A stretch of 64,000 nt of DNA from Mycolicibacterium canariasense (GTDB lineage Bacteria > Actinomycetota > Actinomycetes > Mycobacteriales > Mycobacteriaceae), in NCBI RefSeq assembly GCF_002101555.1, contig NZ_LQOL01000081.1, positions 186,001-250,000 on the forward strand, given 5' to 3'. Shown one piece after another: positions 23,664 to 33,879 of the stretch. The position numbers and the translations under genes were made by a program. The stretch's first letter is position 1; the number at the start of each line of letters is the position of its first letter. The notes below the pieces were generated by a model. That model worked only from the letters and a program-made list of their open reading frames with translations. It made no database searches and was not told where the DNA came from.

Positions 23664-24506
23664 TCAGTTAGCCGGGAGCAGACGGCCGAGTAATCCCGCG
23701 CCGCGGACGTACAGGGACGGGAAGTGCCGTTTCAGATGCCAGATGACGGTGGCGTCCAGTTGCGGGACCACGTAGAGCCGGCCGTCGTCGTGGGCGTTGA
23801 GGGTGCGGGCGGCGACGTTGTCGGCGGACAGGCCGGTCCAGCGGGCCAGCTGCTGGCTCAGGTTCATCGAGCCAGGGGTGATCCGCCCGTCTTGGAACAC
23901 ATTGGTTTTCACGAACGTCGGGCACAGCACGGTCACCGTGATATCGGTGCCGTCCAGTTCGGCGGCCAGGGTTTCCGACAGGGACATGACGCCGGCCTTG
24001 GAGACGTTGTAGGCGGCCATCGACGGGGCCGCGGCGAAGCCTGCGGCCGAGGCGACGTTGATGATCCCGCCGCGGCCGGCCTTGCGCAGGATGGGCGTGA
24101 AGACCTCGCAGCCGTACACCACGCCCCACAGGTTGATCCCGAGTGCCCAGTCCCAGTCGTCGAAACCGATGTCGCCGACCGGTTTTCCGCCGATCCCGAC
24201 CCCGGCGTTGTTGATCACCAGGGTGGGTGCCCCACCGAAGACGTCCTGCGCGTGCTTGGCCAGCAGTTCGATCGCGCTGCGATCGGAGACGTCGCACTGC
24301 ACGGCGTGGCCCTTGCCCGTCCAGAGCCGATCGATCAGGCCGACGGTTTCGGCGGCGCGGTCGGCGTCGATGTCCGCGCAGATGACCTCACCGCCGCGGC
24401 GGGCGAGCTCGAGCGCGAACGACCGGCCGATTCCGCTGCCGGCGCCGGTCACCACCGCCTTCGCGTCGGTGGTGCGTTTACGCCCGCCGAACAGATTGAA
24501 TATCAA
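23664..24506 (-). CDS. Short-chain dehydrogenase/reductase
   Basis: 280 residues, classical SDR. The cofactor motif VTGAGSGIGRSF is at about 19-30, NNAGVG near 100, a catalytic Ser before the YNVSK active-site motif near 165-169, and then the substrate-binding region. An extended C-terminus contains a basic/hydrophobic stretch. It is of the type found beside flavin monooxygenases and LipR-like hydrolases. It would interconvert an alcohol and a ketone before or after the monooxygenase step. The start overlaps the hydrolase stop by 4 bases. Confidence 0.88.
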   Translation of the reverse strand: MIFNLFGGRKRTTDAKAVVTGAGSGIGRSFALELARRGGEVICADIDADRAAETVGLIDRLWTGKGHAVQCDVSDRSAIELLAKHAQDVFGGAPTLVINNAGVGIGGKPVGDIGFDDWDWALGINLWGVVYGCEVFTPILRKAGRGGIINVASAAGFAAAPSMAAYNVSKAGVMSLSETLAAELDGTDITVTVLCPTFVKTNVFQDGRITPGSMNLSQQLARWTGLSADNVAARTLNAHDDGRLYVVPQLDATVIWHLKRHFPSLYVRGAGLLGRLLPAN

Positions 24507-25453
24507 CAGATCTCCTGCAGGTCGTCGGAAAATTGGCCGGCGATGAAGTGCGCTGCTCGGCGCAGTGCGGCCTTGGCCTCGGGCGCGACATTGGGCAGCG
24601 CCTGGAAGACGTGCACCATGCCGGGCCAGATCTCGAGGGTGCTGCGGCCGCCGGCCTTGCGCAGTTCGGCGTCCAGGTGGCGGGCGTCGGCGCGTAGCAT
24701 CTCGAAGCCGCCGGCCTGGATCAGGATGGGCGGCAGGGCCCGCGCCTTGGTGAAGTCGAGGCGCAGCCGCGGATGCGCAGGGTCCTGGCCGTGCGTGTAC
24801 AGGCCGACCATCTTGCGGGCCGCTCCCGCCGACATCGCCGGATCACGATGGGTGCGCTCCAGCTGTTCGGCCAGCCCGAGCGTGAGGTCGATCAGCGGGG
24901 AGAACAGCACCACGCCGGCCGGCTGGAACGCGGGATCGTCGGCGTGAGCCAGCAGCAGGTCGCACGTCAGGTGCCCACCCGCGGAATCGGCCCCGATGAC
25001 GATGTCGGACGCCCGGTAGCCCTGTGCGAGCAGCCACCGGTAGCCGGCTTCGACGTCGCGCGCGGCGGTCGGGAACCGGTGTTCGGGCGCCAGCCGATAG
25101 TCGACCACGAAGAAGGGCAGGCCGGTGGCTTCCGACAGCCGGGCGACCAGCTTGCGGTGGGTTTTCGCCGAGCAGATGACATACGCGCTGCCGTGCACGT
25201 AATACCCGGCGCGCCTGCCGAATTCGACACCGGGCCCGAGCACCCATTCGCCGCCGGATGCCGGGATGATTCTGGCACCCGCGGGCATCGAGCCCCCGAC
25301 GGCCATGATGGTGGCGATCAGCTGCCTGCCGAACCACACCCCCGGTGCCGTCATCGGGATCACGCTGGTCAGGCAGCCCAGCGTCCAGCGGGTCGCCGTG
25401 GCCGAGACCACCGCACGCAACGTGGCGCGGGCCGGTACCTCAGTGTCCGTCAC
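24503..25453 (-). CDS. Alpha/beta hydrolase, hormone-sensitive-lipase-like (LipR-type)
   Basis: 316 residues with an HSL-type layout: an oxyanion-hole HGSAY at about residues 91-95, YRLAPEHRFP, nucleophile motif GADSAGG, and catalytic His in GMVHVF near the C-terminus. It would hydrolyse an ester, for instance the product of the neighbouring Baeyer-Villiger enzyme. I chose the GTG at 25453 (VTDTEVPARATL); upstream in-frame codons run into a region with an inverted repeat and a TTGACA-like element. It is the first gene of the leftward catabolic operon. Confidence 0.85.
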   Translation of the reverse strand: MTDTEVPARATLRAVVSATATRWTLGCLTSVIPMTAPGVWFGRQLIATIMAVGGSMPAGARIIPASGGEWVLGPGVEFGRRAGYYVHGSAYVICSAKTHRKLVARLSEATGLPFFVVDYRLAPEHRFPTAARDVEAGYRWLLAQGYRASDIVIGADSAGGHLTCDLLLAHADDPAFQPAGVVLFSPLIDLTLGLAEQLERTHRDPAMSAGAARKMVGLYTHGQDPAHPRLRLDFTKARALPPILIQAGGFEMLRADARHLDAELRKAGGRSTLEIWPGMVHVFQALPNVAPEAKAALRRAAHFIAGQFSDDLQEIC

Positions 25454-25470
25454 ACCGACTAGGTCATCAT

Positions 25471-25500
25471 CAACTGTGTCATTTGTCAATGGCACAGTTG
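25471..25500 (-). promoter_or_regulatory. Inverted repeat and -35-like element upstream of the catabolic operon
   Basis: CAACTGTG (25471-25478) and CACAGTTG (25493-25500) are perfect 8-base inverted arms around a 14-base centre. On the leftward strand the centre contains TTGACA (25489-25484), a perfect -35 hexamer. A good -10 is not obvious. An operator over the -35 fits a repressor, or a regulator such as the operon-encoded MerR protein. It lies 18 bases upstream of the chosen GTG of the hydrolase gene. Confidence 0.45.
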
Positions 25501-25622
25501 AGGCTGGGATTCCCCGCCAGGGCGTGACGTCTCTTGTGCGGCTGGGCAACGCCGAGATCGACGAAATGCCGAAATGTACGCGCACAAGGCGGCCGAAAGA
25601 GTTCGGGCGAGTAGCTAGCGAA

Positions 25623-27362
25623 TCAGGCCGCGTTGTCCGCGCCCGGCTCCGTGCCGTAGCGGCCCGGGTTGAACAGCGAGGCGATCGCCCCGATGACCAT
25701 CATGACCGCCGCGGCGCTGAACACGACGACCAGGCCGGAGTGGAACGGTTCGGTGATCAACTGCGGGAAGAAGGTCTGCCCGGTGAGCACGTCGGCGTTC
25801 ACACCGGGTTGGTGCAGGGCGTCATAAGGCGCCAGCAGTTCGGCCATCGGGTTGTAACCGAGGAACGCGGCGAACAGGCTGCCGACCGGCGGCAGATTTG
25901 CCACATCATGCGCAACCGAGGCCGAAACCCCTTGGCCGGTAAGGCCATTACTGAGCGCCAATGGCAGCGTGCCGGCCAGGCCGACGATCATCAGCGAGAA
26001 GAAGATGCCGATGGACAACGACGATCCCGCGTTGAAGAAGGTGGCCCGTACCCCGGAGGCGGCGCCGCGCTGATTCGCCGGCACGCTGGACATGATGGCC
26101 GCGGCGTTGGGCGCGGTGAAGATGCCGCCGCCCAATCCGTTGAGGAACACCAGCACCGCGAACACCCAGTAGTCGAAGTTGACCGGGATGAGCAGCAGCG
26201 CCACGAAAGTGGCTGCCATCAACAGCATTCCGCCGACCGTGAGCGGCCGCGCACCGAAGCGGTCCGACAACGACCCGGCCGCCGGCGCGGCCACCAGGAA
26301 TCCGACGGTGACCGGCAGCAGATATATGCCGGCCCACAGCGGCGTCGACTCGAAGCTGTAGCCGTGCAGTGGCAGCCAGATGCCCTGCAGCCAGATGATG
26401 AGCATGAACTGCAGACCGCCGCGGCCCACCGAGGACATCAGACCGGCCAGGTTGCCCATCCCGAACGCCGCCGACCGGAACAGCCGGATGTCGACCATCG
26501 GCGAATCGACGTGTAGCTCGACGAGGCAGAACGCCACCAGCAGCAGCAGACCGCCGGCGATGGCTCCCAACACCCACGGGTTGGTCCACCCGGTGGTGGA
26601 CTCCCCGTACGGCTGGATGCCGTAGGTGATGCCGATCAGCAGCACCGTCAGGCCCAGGCCGAACGTCAGCGTGCCGGCCCAGTCCAGCCGGCCCGCGGTG
26701 CGCACGCCGAGCTCGCGCAGCGAGCGGTAGCTCCAGACGGTGCCCAGCACGCCGATCGGCACGCCGACCCAGAACACCGCCTTCCAGTGCCACTCGGACA
26801 GGACTCCGCCGATCAGCAGGCCCAGGAAGGAGCCGGCGACGGCGGCGACCATGTTCACCCCGAGCGCCATCCCGCGTTGATTGGCCGGGAACGCGTCGGT
26901 GAGGATCGCCGACGAGGACGCCATCAGCATGGCCCCGCCGATGCCCTGGATCACCCGCCAGGCGATCAGCCACACCGCGCCGCCGCCCAGGTGGAACGGA
27001 TCGAAGGACAGCGCGATGGCGGCCAGGGTGAAGACCACGAACCCGAGGTTGTAGATGCGGACCCGGCCGAACATGTCACCGAGCCGCCCGAACGGCACCA
27101 CCAGCACGGCCGTCACCACCAGGTAGCCCATGAGCATCCAGAGCAGGTAGCTGACGTTGCCGGGGGCCAGCGGGTTGAGCCCGATACCGCGGAAGATGGC
27201 GGGCAGCGAGATCAGCACGATCGACGCGTTGATCGAGGCCAGCAGGATGCCCAGCGTCGTGTTGGACAGCACCACCCACTTGTAGAAGGGGTGATCGTGG
27301 TCCATCCGCGTGCGGCGGCGGGCGGTTTCGGCCTCGGCAGTCAGCTCAGTCTCAGTCGTCAT
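25623..27362 (-). CDS. MFS transporter, DHA2 (EmrB/QacA-like) family
   Basis: 579 residues, about 14 transmembrane helices. The DHA2 pattern is clear: LDTTIVNVALP-like segment replaced by NASIVLISLPAIF in helix 1, GRLGDMFGRVRIYNLGF (motif A) after helix 2, and RVIQGIGGAMLMASSSAI followed by antiporter motif C (VAAVAGSFLGLLIGGVLSEWHWKAVFW). It probably exports a small hydrophobic compound with proton exchange. It is transcribed away from thiC, with an AT-rich shared promoter region between them. Confidence 0.9.
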   Translation of the reverse strand: MTTETELTAEAETARRRTRMDHDHPFYKWVVLSNTTLGILLASINASIVLISLPAIFRGIGLNPLAPGNVSYLLWMLMGYLVVTAVLVVPFGRLGDMFGRVRIYNLGFVVFTLAAIALSFDPFHLGGGAVWLIAWRVIQGIGGAMLMASSSAILTDAFPANQRGMALGVNMVAAVAGSFLGLLIGGVLSEWHWKAVFWVGVPIGVLGTVWSYRSLRELGVRTAGRLDWAGTLTFGLGLTVLLIGITYGIQPYGESTTGWTNPWVLGAIAGGLLLLVAFCLVELHVDSPMVDIRLFRSAAFGMGNLAGLMSSVGRGGLQFMLIIWLQGIWLPLHGYSFESTPLWAGIYLLPVTVGFLVAAPAAGSLSDRFGARPLTVGGMLLMAATFVALLLIPVNFDYWVFAVLVFLNGLGGGIFTAPNAAAIMSSVPANQRGAASGVRATFFNAGSSLSIGIFFSLMIVGLAGTLPLALSNGLTGQGVSASVAHDVANLPPVGSLFAAFLGYNPMAELLAPYDALHQPGVNADVLTGQTFFPQLITEPFHSGLVVVFSAAAVMMVIGAIASLFNPGRYGTEPGADNAA

Positions 27363-27395
27363 CCGTCTTCAGCTCTACGCATCGGGGAAAAACAT

Positions 27396-27401
27396 ATATT
27401 A
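27396..27401 (-). promoter_or_regulatory. -10-like element for the MFS gene
   Basis: On the leftward strand TAATAT sits in an AT-rich patch (27389-27415, rare in this window), about 34 bases upstream of the MFS ATG. It fits TANNNT and would give a 5' leader of about 27 bases. Confidence 0.35.
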
Positions 27402-27425
27402 GCTATCCAAATGATCTCCCTGCAA

Positions 27426-27454
27426 TTCACATTCCCGGCGAGGTCGGCTAACTT
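27426..27454 (+). promoter_or_regulatory. Probable promoter of the thiC operon
   Basis: TTCACA (27426-27431, five of six matches to the -35 consensus) and TAACTT (27449-27454, fits TANNNT) are separated by exactly 17 bases. Transcription would start near 27461, at the 5' edge of the TPP riboswitch. Confidence 0.5.
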
Positions 27455-27465
27455 GGAACCCGTCC

Positions 27466-27553
27466 AACACGGGAGCGCACCCAAGTGCGCTGAGAGGACG
27501 GCTGGATGGGCCGTCGACCGTACGAACCTGACCGGGTAATGCCGGCGTAGGGA
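27466..27553 (+). ncRNA. TPP riboswitch upstream of thiC
   Basis: The leader has the conserved thi-box parts in order: ACGGGAGCGC, GCGCTGAGAGG (pyrimidine sensor with CUGAGA), an extended P3 arm, ACGAACCTGACCGGGTAATGCCGGCG (pyrophosphate sensor) and GTAGGGAG closing P1. The closing GGGAG also serves as the Shine-Dalgarno sequence for the thiC ATG at 27563, which suggests control of translation initiation by thiamine pyrophosphate. Confidence 0.95.
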
Positions 27554-27562
27554 GATCTGTTG

Positions 27563-29121
<1,559 letters not shown>

Positions 29122-29125
<4 letters not shown>

Positions 29126-29958
29126 GTTTTCTGCCGTTGACCCCACCCGGGCAGACGCCGCACCGGGTGATGACCATCGCCGGAAGCGATTCCGGCGGCG
29201 GGGCGGGCATCCAGGCCGACCTGCGCACGTTCGCCATGCTCGGGCTGCACGGGTGCGTTGCGGTGACCGCCGTCACCGTTCAGAATTCGGTGGGCGTCAA
29301 GGGCTTTCACGAGATCCCGCTGGATGTCATCGCCGGCCAGATCGACGCGGTGGCCGGTGATATCGGCATCGAGGCGGCCAAGACCGGGATGCTGGCCTCG
29401 GCCGACATCATCGGCACCGTGGCCGCCACCTGGCGCGGGCTCGACGGCGATATCCCCCTGGTGGTCGATCCGGTGTGCGCGTCCATGCACGGTGACCCGC
29501 TGCTGCATCCGTCGGCACTGGATTCGGTGCGTCGCGACCTGTTCCCGATCGCCACCCTGGTGACGCCGAATCTCGACGAGGTGCGCCTGATCACCGGGAT
29601 CGACGTGGTGGACACCGCCAGCCAGCGCGACGCCGCCAAGGCCCTACACGCCCTGGGGCCGCGCTGGGCCCTGGTCAAGGGCGGGCATCTGCGCTCCTCG
29701 GCGCACAGCCCCGATCTGCTCTACGACGGCACCGATTTCTACGAGTTCGACGTCGAACGCGTCGACACCGGGCATGACCACGGCGCCGGCGACACCCTGG
29801 CAGCGGCCACCACCTGCGCGCTGGCGCACGGCTACACCGTGCCCGACGCGGTGGCCTTCGCCAAACGCTGGATCACCGAATGTCTCAGGGCCGCATACCC
29901 GTTGGGGCACGGTCACGGCCCGGTGAACGCGCTGTTCAGGTTGCAACGTGAGTCTTGA
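29122..29958 (+). CDS. thiD: Hydroxymethylpyrimidine/phosphomethylpyrimidine kinase ThiD
   Basis: 278 residues, ribokinase-like fold. Marks are VMTIAGSDSGGGAGIQADLRTF at the start, DPVCASMHGDPLL, LVTPNLDE and the C-terminal GHDHGAGDTLAAAT anion-hole motif. ThiD phosphorylates HMP and HMP-P for coupling by ThiE. The ATG at 29122 overlaps the thiC stop. It is the second gene of the riboswitch-controlled operon and overlaps the following hydrolase gene by 11 bases. Confidence 0.96.
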
Positions 29959-30562
29959 GGACCTGTCCGGGATCGCGCACGAGCCCGACGGCGCGCCGAA
30001 GGGGGTCGTGCTGCTCACCCACGGCGCCGGCGGCAATCGGGACTCCCCGCTGCTGATCCGGATCTGCGACGAGTGGGCGCGCAACGGGTTGCTGGCTGTG
30101 CGCTACAACCTGCCTTACCGGCGGCGCCGCCCCAAGGGGCCGCCGTCGGGTTCGGCCACCGCCGACCAGGACGGTGTCGCCGAGGCGATCGGGTGGGCCC
30201 GAAGCCTGGGCCACGGGCCGGTGCTCGCCGGCGGGCATTCCTACGGCGGGCGGATGACCTCCATGGTCGCCGCCGGGCCGGACGGGCCGGATGTGCTCAC
30301 CCTGTTCTCCTACCCCCTGCACCCGCCGGGAAAGCCCGAGCGGGCCCGCACCGAGCACCTGCCCCGGATCACCGTGCCCACGGTGTTCACCCATGGCACC
30401 GCCGACCCGTTCGGCAGCATCGACGAGATCAGGGCGGCGGCGGCACTGGTCACCGGGCCCAGCAGCGTCGTCGAGATCACCGGCGCCCGGCATGACCTGG
30501 CCTCCAAGACCTTGGACGTTCCTGTGCTCGCGGTCGCCGCCGCGGTTATCGTCATTCCATGA
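29948..30562 (+). CDS. Small alpha/beta hydrolase (KANL3/Tex30-like)
   Basis: 204 residues. The core hydrolase features are LLTHGAGGNRDSPLL (oxyanion-hole loop), the GGHSYGGRMTSM nucleophile elbow near residue 96, VFTHGTADPFGS with the Asp, and GARHDL with the His. It corresponds to Rv0421c. It is translationally coupled to thiD (11-base overlap) but no thiamine role is known for it. The stop overlaps the next ATG (ATGA). Confidence 0.83.
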   Translation: MSLEDLSGIAHEPDGAPKGVVLLTHGAGGNRDSPLLIRICDEWARNGLLAVRYNLPYRRRRPKGPPSGSATADQDGVAEAIGWARSLGHGPVLAGGHSYGGRMTSMVAAGPDGPDVLTLFSYPLHPPGKPERARTEHLPRITVPTVFTHGTADPFGSIDEIRAAAALVTGPSSVVEITGARHDLASKTLDVPVLAVAAAVIVIP

Positions 30563-31104
30563 CGCAGCCGCCCTACGGGGCACCGCCACCGCCGCCGCAG
30601 CCGTATTCGTACGGGTACGGCTACCCGTACCAGGCGCCGGTACCACCGCCGCGCAAGACCCGGTGGGGCCTGATCATCGGGTTGATCGCCGGGGGGTTCG
30701 CGCTGCTGGCCGCCCTCGGTGTGGTGGGAATCGTGTTGCTGGTCAAGAACTCCGATGTGGTGGACGCCGCCGAGATCGGCATGGGCGACTGCCTGGGCGA
30801 GATCCCGTCGGACTCCAGCCTGGTGTCGTCGGTGAAGACCGTCGCCTGCACCGAGCCGCACAAGGGCGAGGTGTTCGCCGTCGTCACCGTGCCGGGCGAC
30901 GACTTCCCGGGGCAGGACAAGATCATCGGCTACCAGGACAGGTGCCAGCCCGCGCTGGAGGCCTATTCGGCCGCGGCCATGGAGGACCCCGAGGTCGGCA
31001 TGTTCGTGCTGTACCCGACCGAGGCGTCCTGGAAGCGCGGCGACCGCGCCGTCACCTGCATCGCGACGACCGACACCCCGAGGACCGGATCGCTCAAGAA
31101 TTGA
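30559..31104 (+). CDS. Septum-formation-domain membrane protein
   Basis: 181 residues. A Pro/Tyr/Gly-rich cytoplasmic N-terminus (about residues 1-32, PPYGAPPPPPQPY repeats) precedes one transmembrane helix (about 37-60). The extracytoplasmic domain resembles the actinobacterial Septum_form family: MGDCLGE, VACTEPHKGEVFAVV, and further Cys residues that may form disulphides. It corresponds to Rv0420c. The start overlaps the hydrolase stop by 4 bases. Its role in septation is by family name only. Confidence 0.8.
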   Translation: MTQPPYGAPPPPPQPYSYGYGYPYQAPVPPPRKTRWGLIIGLIAGGFALLAALGVVGIVLLVKNSDVVDAAEIGMGDCLGEIPSDSSLVSSVKTVACTEPHKGEVFAVVTVPGDDFPGQDKIIGYQDRCQPALEAYSAAAMEDPEVGMFVLYPTEASWKRGDRAVTCIATTDTPRTGSLKN

Positions 31105-31124
31105 CGTGCGGTACCGTCGGTACC

Positions 31125-31394
31125 GTGTCCGAGAAGAAGAAGTCCCCGGCCGTCGTCCTCACCGGACTGGCCTTCGCGGGAACCGGTGTCGCACATTTCA
31201 TCGCCCCGCAGTTGTTCGAGTCGATCACCCGGCCCGCGTTCCCGCGTGACACCGATCGCCACATCAAGACCAACGGCAGCATCGAGACCGCCATCGGCGT
31301 CGGACTGCTGATCCCGAAGACCCGCAAGCTGGCCAAGATCGGCTCGCTGGGCTACGTCGGCTACCTGGCCGCCAACGCGATTCGCAACCGCTGA
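31125..31394 (+). CDS. Small DoxX-like membrane protein
   Basis: 89 residues with two or three hydrophobic helices: VLTGLAFAGTGVAHFIAPQLF, an amphipathic middle (HIKTNGSIETAIGVGLLI), and IGSLGYVGYLAANAI. It resembles the short DoxX-related proteins of actinobacteria; the function is unknown. I chose the GTG at 31125, just after a tandem 9-base repeat GGTACCGTC/GGTACCGTG; a TTG at 31101 overlapping the previous stop is also in frame. The stop overlaps the CTG start proposed for the next gene. Confidence 0.75.
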   Translation: MSEKKKSPAVVLTGLAFAGTGVAHFIAPQLFESITRPAFPRDTDRHIKTNGSIETAIGVGLLIPKTRKLAKIGSLGYVGYLAANAIRNR

Positions 31395-32230
31395 TCGGTC
31401 TGCTGGCCGCCCTGGCGGCATGCTTCAGCTACGGAACCGCGTCCGTGCTGCAGGCCTACGGCGCGCGCAGCTCACGCGATCCCGCCGACTCCGGTGCAGC
31501 GACCCTGCACTCGACCGTCAGGGCGGCCCTCACCCCGGCCTTCCTGGCCGGCATGGTGCTCGACGGCCTGGGCTTCCTGAGCAGCCTCGTCTCGGCGCGG
31601 CTGATCCCGCTTTTCCTGTCGCAGACCATCATCAGCGCCAACCTGGTGGTCACCGCGCTGCTCGGTGTCGCGGTGCTGGGCGTGCGCCTGCGCGGCGGGG
31701 ACTGGCTCGCCATCGGCACGGTGGTGGTCTCGCTGGTGGTCCTGGGTTTCACCACCGGCCATCTCGGCACCGGAACCGGACCGCCCTGGCTGCACTGGGC
31801 GCTTCTCGTTGCCGCGCTGGTGATCCTGGCCGGCGGCGTGATGCTGGCCAGGCTGCTCGGAGCCCGCGCGGCGATTCCCGCCGGCCTGATCGCCGGTGTG
31901 CTGTACGGCACCATGGCCGTCGCCGTGCGGGTGGCCGACGGCCTGGACCCGTTCCGTGTGGGCGCATTGCTCACCGACCCGGCCGCCTGGACCGTCGCCA
32001 TCGCCGGGATCGGCGGGTTCTATCTGTTCACCGTGGCACTGCAACTCGGTTCGGTGAACGGAGCGGCCGCCGCTCTGGTGGTCGGCGAGACGGTGATCCC
32101 GGGCATTCTGGGCATCCTGCTGTTCGGCGACACCGCCCGCCCCGGTTTCGACTGGCTGCTCGTCGTGGCGTTCTGCACCGCCGTGGCGGGCGCGGTTGCG
32201 GTTGCCGGCCGGGTCCCCAACGCGGGCTGA
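31391..32230 (+). CDS. DMT/EamA-like membrane protein with probable CTG start
   Basis: About 279 residues, nine or ten transmembrane helices arranged as an EamA-type internal duplication. No ATG, GTG or TTG gives the complete first helix in this frame: the first such codon, GTG at 31445, would cut off IGLLAALAACFSYGTAS. CTG at 31391 gives the full helix and overlaps the preceding stop as CTGA, exactly like the ATGA and GTGA junctions elsewhere in the operon. I therefore propose CTG. The transported substrate is unknown. The stop is immediately adjacent to the convergent SulP stop. Confidence 0.72.
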   Translation: MIGLLAALAACFSYGTASVLQAYGARSSRDPADSGAATLHSTVRAALTPAFLAGMVLDGLGFLSSLVSARLIPLFLSQTIISANLVVTALLGVAVLGVRLRGGDWLAIGTVVVSLVVLGFTTGHLGTGTGPPWLHWALLVAALVILAGGVMLARLLGARAAIPAGLIAGVLYGTMAVAVRVADGLDPFRVGALLTDPAAWTVAIAGIGGFYLFTVALQLGSVNGAAAALVVGETVIPGILGILLFGDTARPGFDWLLVVAFCTAVAGAVAVAGRVPNAG

Positions 32231-33862
32231 TCACCGGTTGCGAAACGCCTCCACCGCGGTGGGCAGCGTCGGGTACATCGGGGCCTGGAAACCCGCGGCC
32301 CGCAGATCGTCGAGCAGATCCTGTTTGACCCGCGCCATGGCGAACACGATGCCGCGCGCGGTCAGGTCGGCCCGCAGCTGTTCCAGCGCGTCGACCGCGG
32401 TGAGGTCGGGATCCACGTTGGCCTCGGCGTTGTAGACGAACCACTCGACGGGAGCGCCGGCCTGCTCCACCGCCGCCATCGCCCGGGACCGGAAATCCTC
32501 GGCGTTGGCGAAGAACAGCGGTGCGTCGTAGCGGTACACCACCAGTCCCGGCACCGGTTCGGCGTTGGGGTAGTCGTCCACATCGTGCATGCCGGGCAAG
32601 CCGGGCACATAGCCCAGCACGCTGTCATGCGGGCGGGCGATCCGGCGCAACGTGTCCACCAGAGACAGCGCAATCGCCACCAGTACCCCGTAGAGCACCC
32701 CCAGGCTCAGCACCGCCACGGTGGTCGCCACCGCGAGAATCAGCTCACTGCGCCGGAACCGTGCCAGCCGGCGGAACTCCCCGGTATCGACCAGCCGGAC
32801 CGCGGCATAGACCACCAGGGCGCCCAGGGCGGCGGTCGGAAAGTGCTCCAGGAGTCCGCGCCCGGCAATCATCACCACGATCACGGTGGCCAGCATCACC
32901 AACGAGTACATCTGGGTGCGGCTGCCGACGGTATCGCCCAACGCGGTGCGGCTGCCGCTGGAGCTGACCGGAAAGCCTTGGCTCAGACCGGCACTCAGGT
33001 TGCAGACACCCAGCGCCCGCAGCTCGGCGTTGGCATCGATGGACTCACCCTTACGGGCGGCGAAAACCCTTGCGGTCAAGGCATTGTCGGAAAACGCCAC
33101 CACCGCGATACCGCACGCCGGTACCAGCAGCGTCGTGAGGTCGGCCACCGAGACATCCGGCAGACCAGGCACCGCGAACCCGGCCGGGATGGCGCCGACG
33201 ACGCGGATCCCATACTCGCGCAATCCCAGTGCCCACACCGCCGCGGTGGCCAGCAACACCGCCACCAGCGGGCCGGGAAACCGCGGCGACAACCGGTGCA
33301 ACACCAACAGCAAGGCCAGCACGGCGGCCGAGAGGGCCAGGGTGGGCCACTGCACACCGCCGAGGCCACCGGCGAAAGACCGTATCTGATCCACGAATTC
33401 GTCGCCGCGCACCTGCACCCCGGTGACCTTGCCCAGCTGGCCGCCGATCATGATGACGGCGACACCGGTCATGTATCCGACCAGGACGGGCCGCGACAGC
33501 AGGTCGGCCAGGAAGCCCAGCCGGCACCATCCCGCGATCAGGCAGAGCGCGCCCACCAGCAGCGCCAAGCCGGCCGCCAGGGCGGCGTAGCGGGAGGCGT
33601 CGGTGATCGCCAGCGGGGCCAGCGCGGTGGCGGTCATCAGCGCCGTGGTGGATTCCGGCCCCACCGACAATTGGCGCGATGATCCCAGGATCGCGTACAC
33701 CGCCAGCGGCAGCAGCGAGGCCCACAGCCCGGCAACGGGTGGCAGCCCGGCCACCGTGGCATAGGCCATCACCTGGGGCACCAGATACGCGGCGACGGTG
33801 ACACCGGCGAGCGCGTCACCGCGCAGCCACTCCCCCTGATACTGTGCGCGGCGCCCGCTCAT
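32231..33862 (-). CDS. SulP family anion transporter with STAS domain
   Basis: 543 residues. The membrane part (about residues 15-395) carries GDALAGVTVAAYLVPQVMAYA and SVGPESTTALMTATALAPL, typical of SulP sulphate/bicarbonate transporters. A cytoplasmic STAS domain occupies about 425-540. The phosphorylatable-Ser region of the STAS domain reads VDPDLTAVDAL. Sulphate uptake or bicarbonate transport is likely. The start is only 17 bases from the divergent NCS2 permease start, so the promoters must overlap. Confidence 0.9.
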   Translation of the reverse strand: MSGRRAQYQGEWLRGDALAGVTVAAYLVPQVMAYATVAGLPPVAGLWASLLPLAVYAILGSSRQLSVGPESTTALMTATALAPLAITDASRYAALAAGLALLVGALCLIAGWCRLGFLADLLSRPVLVGYMTGVAVIMIGGQLGKVTGVQVRGDEFVDQIRSFAGGLGGVQWPTLALSAAVLALLLVLHRLSPRFPGPLVAVLLATAAVWALGLREYGIRVVGAIPAGFAVPGLPDVSVADLTTLLVPACGIAVVAFSDNALTARVFAARKGESIDANAELRALGVCNLSAGLSQGFPVSSSGSRTALGDTVGSRTQMYSLVMLATVIVVMIAGRGLLEHFPTAALGALVVYAAVRLVDTGEFRRLARFRRSELILAVATTVAVLSLGVLYGVLVAIALSLVDTLRRIARPHDSVLGYVPGLPGMHDVDDYPNAEPVPGLVVYRYDAPLFFANAEDFRSRAMAAVEQAGAPVEWFVYNAEANVDPDLTAVDALEQLRADLTARGIVFAMARVKQDLLDDLRAAGFQAPMYPTLPTAVEAFRNR

Positions 33863-33867
33863 GGTGT

Positions 33868-33879
33868 GTAGTCAACTAC
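33868..33879. promoter_or_regulatory. Palindrome filling the gap between divergent transporter starts
   Basis: GTAGT-CA-ACTAC is a 12-base imperfect palindrome (5-base arms) that ends directly before the GTG of the NCS2 permease and begins 6 bases from the SulP ATG. It could be a shared operator or only chance. Confidence 0.25.
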
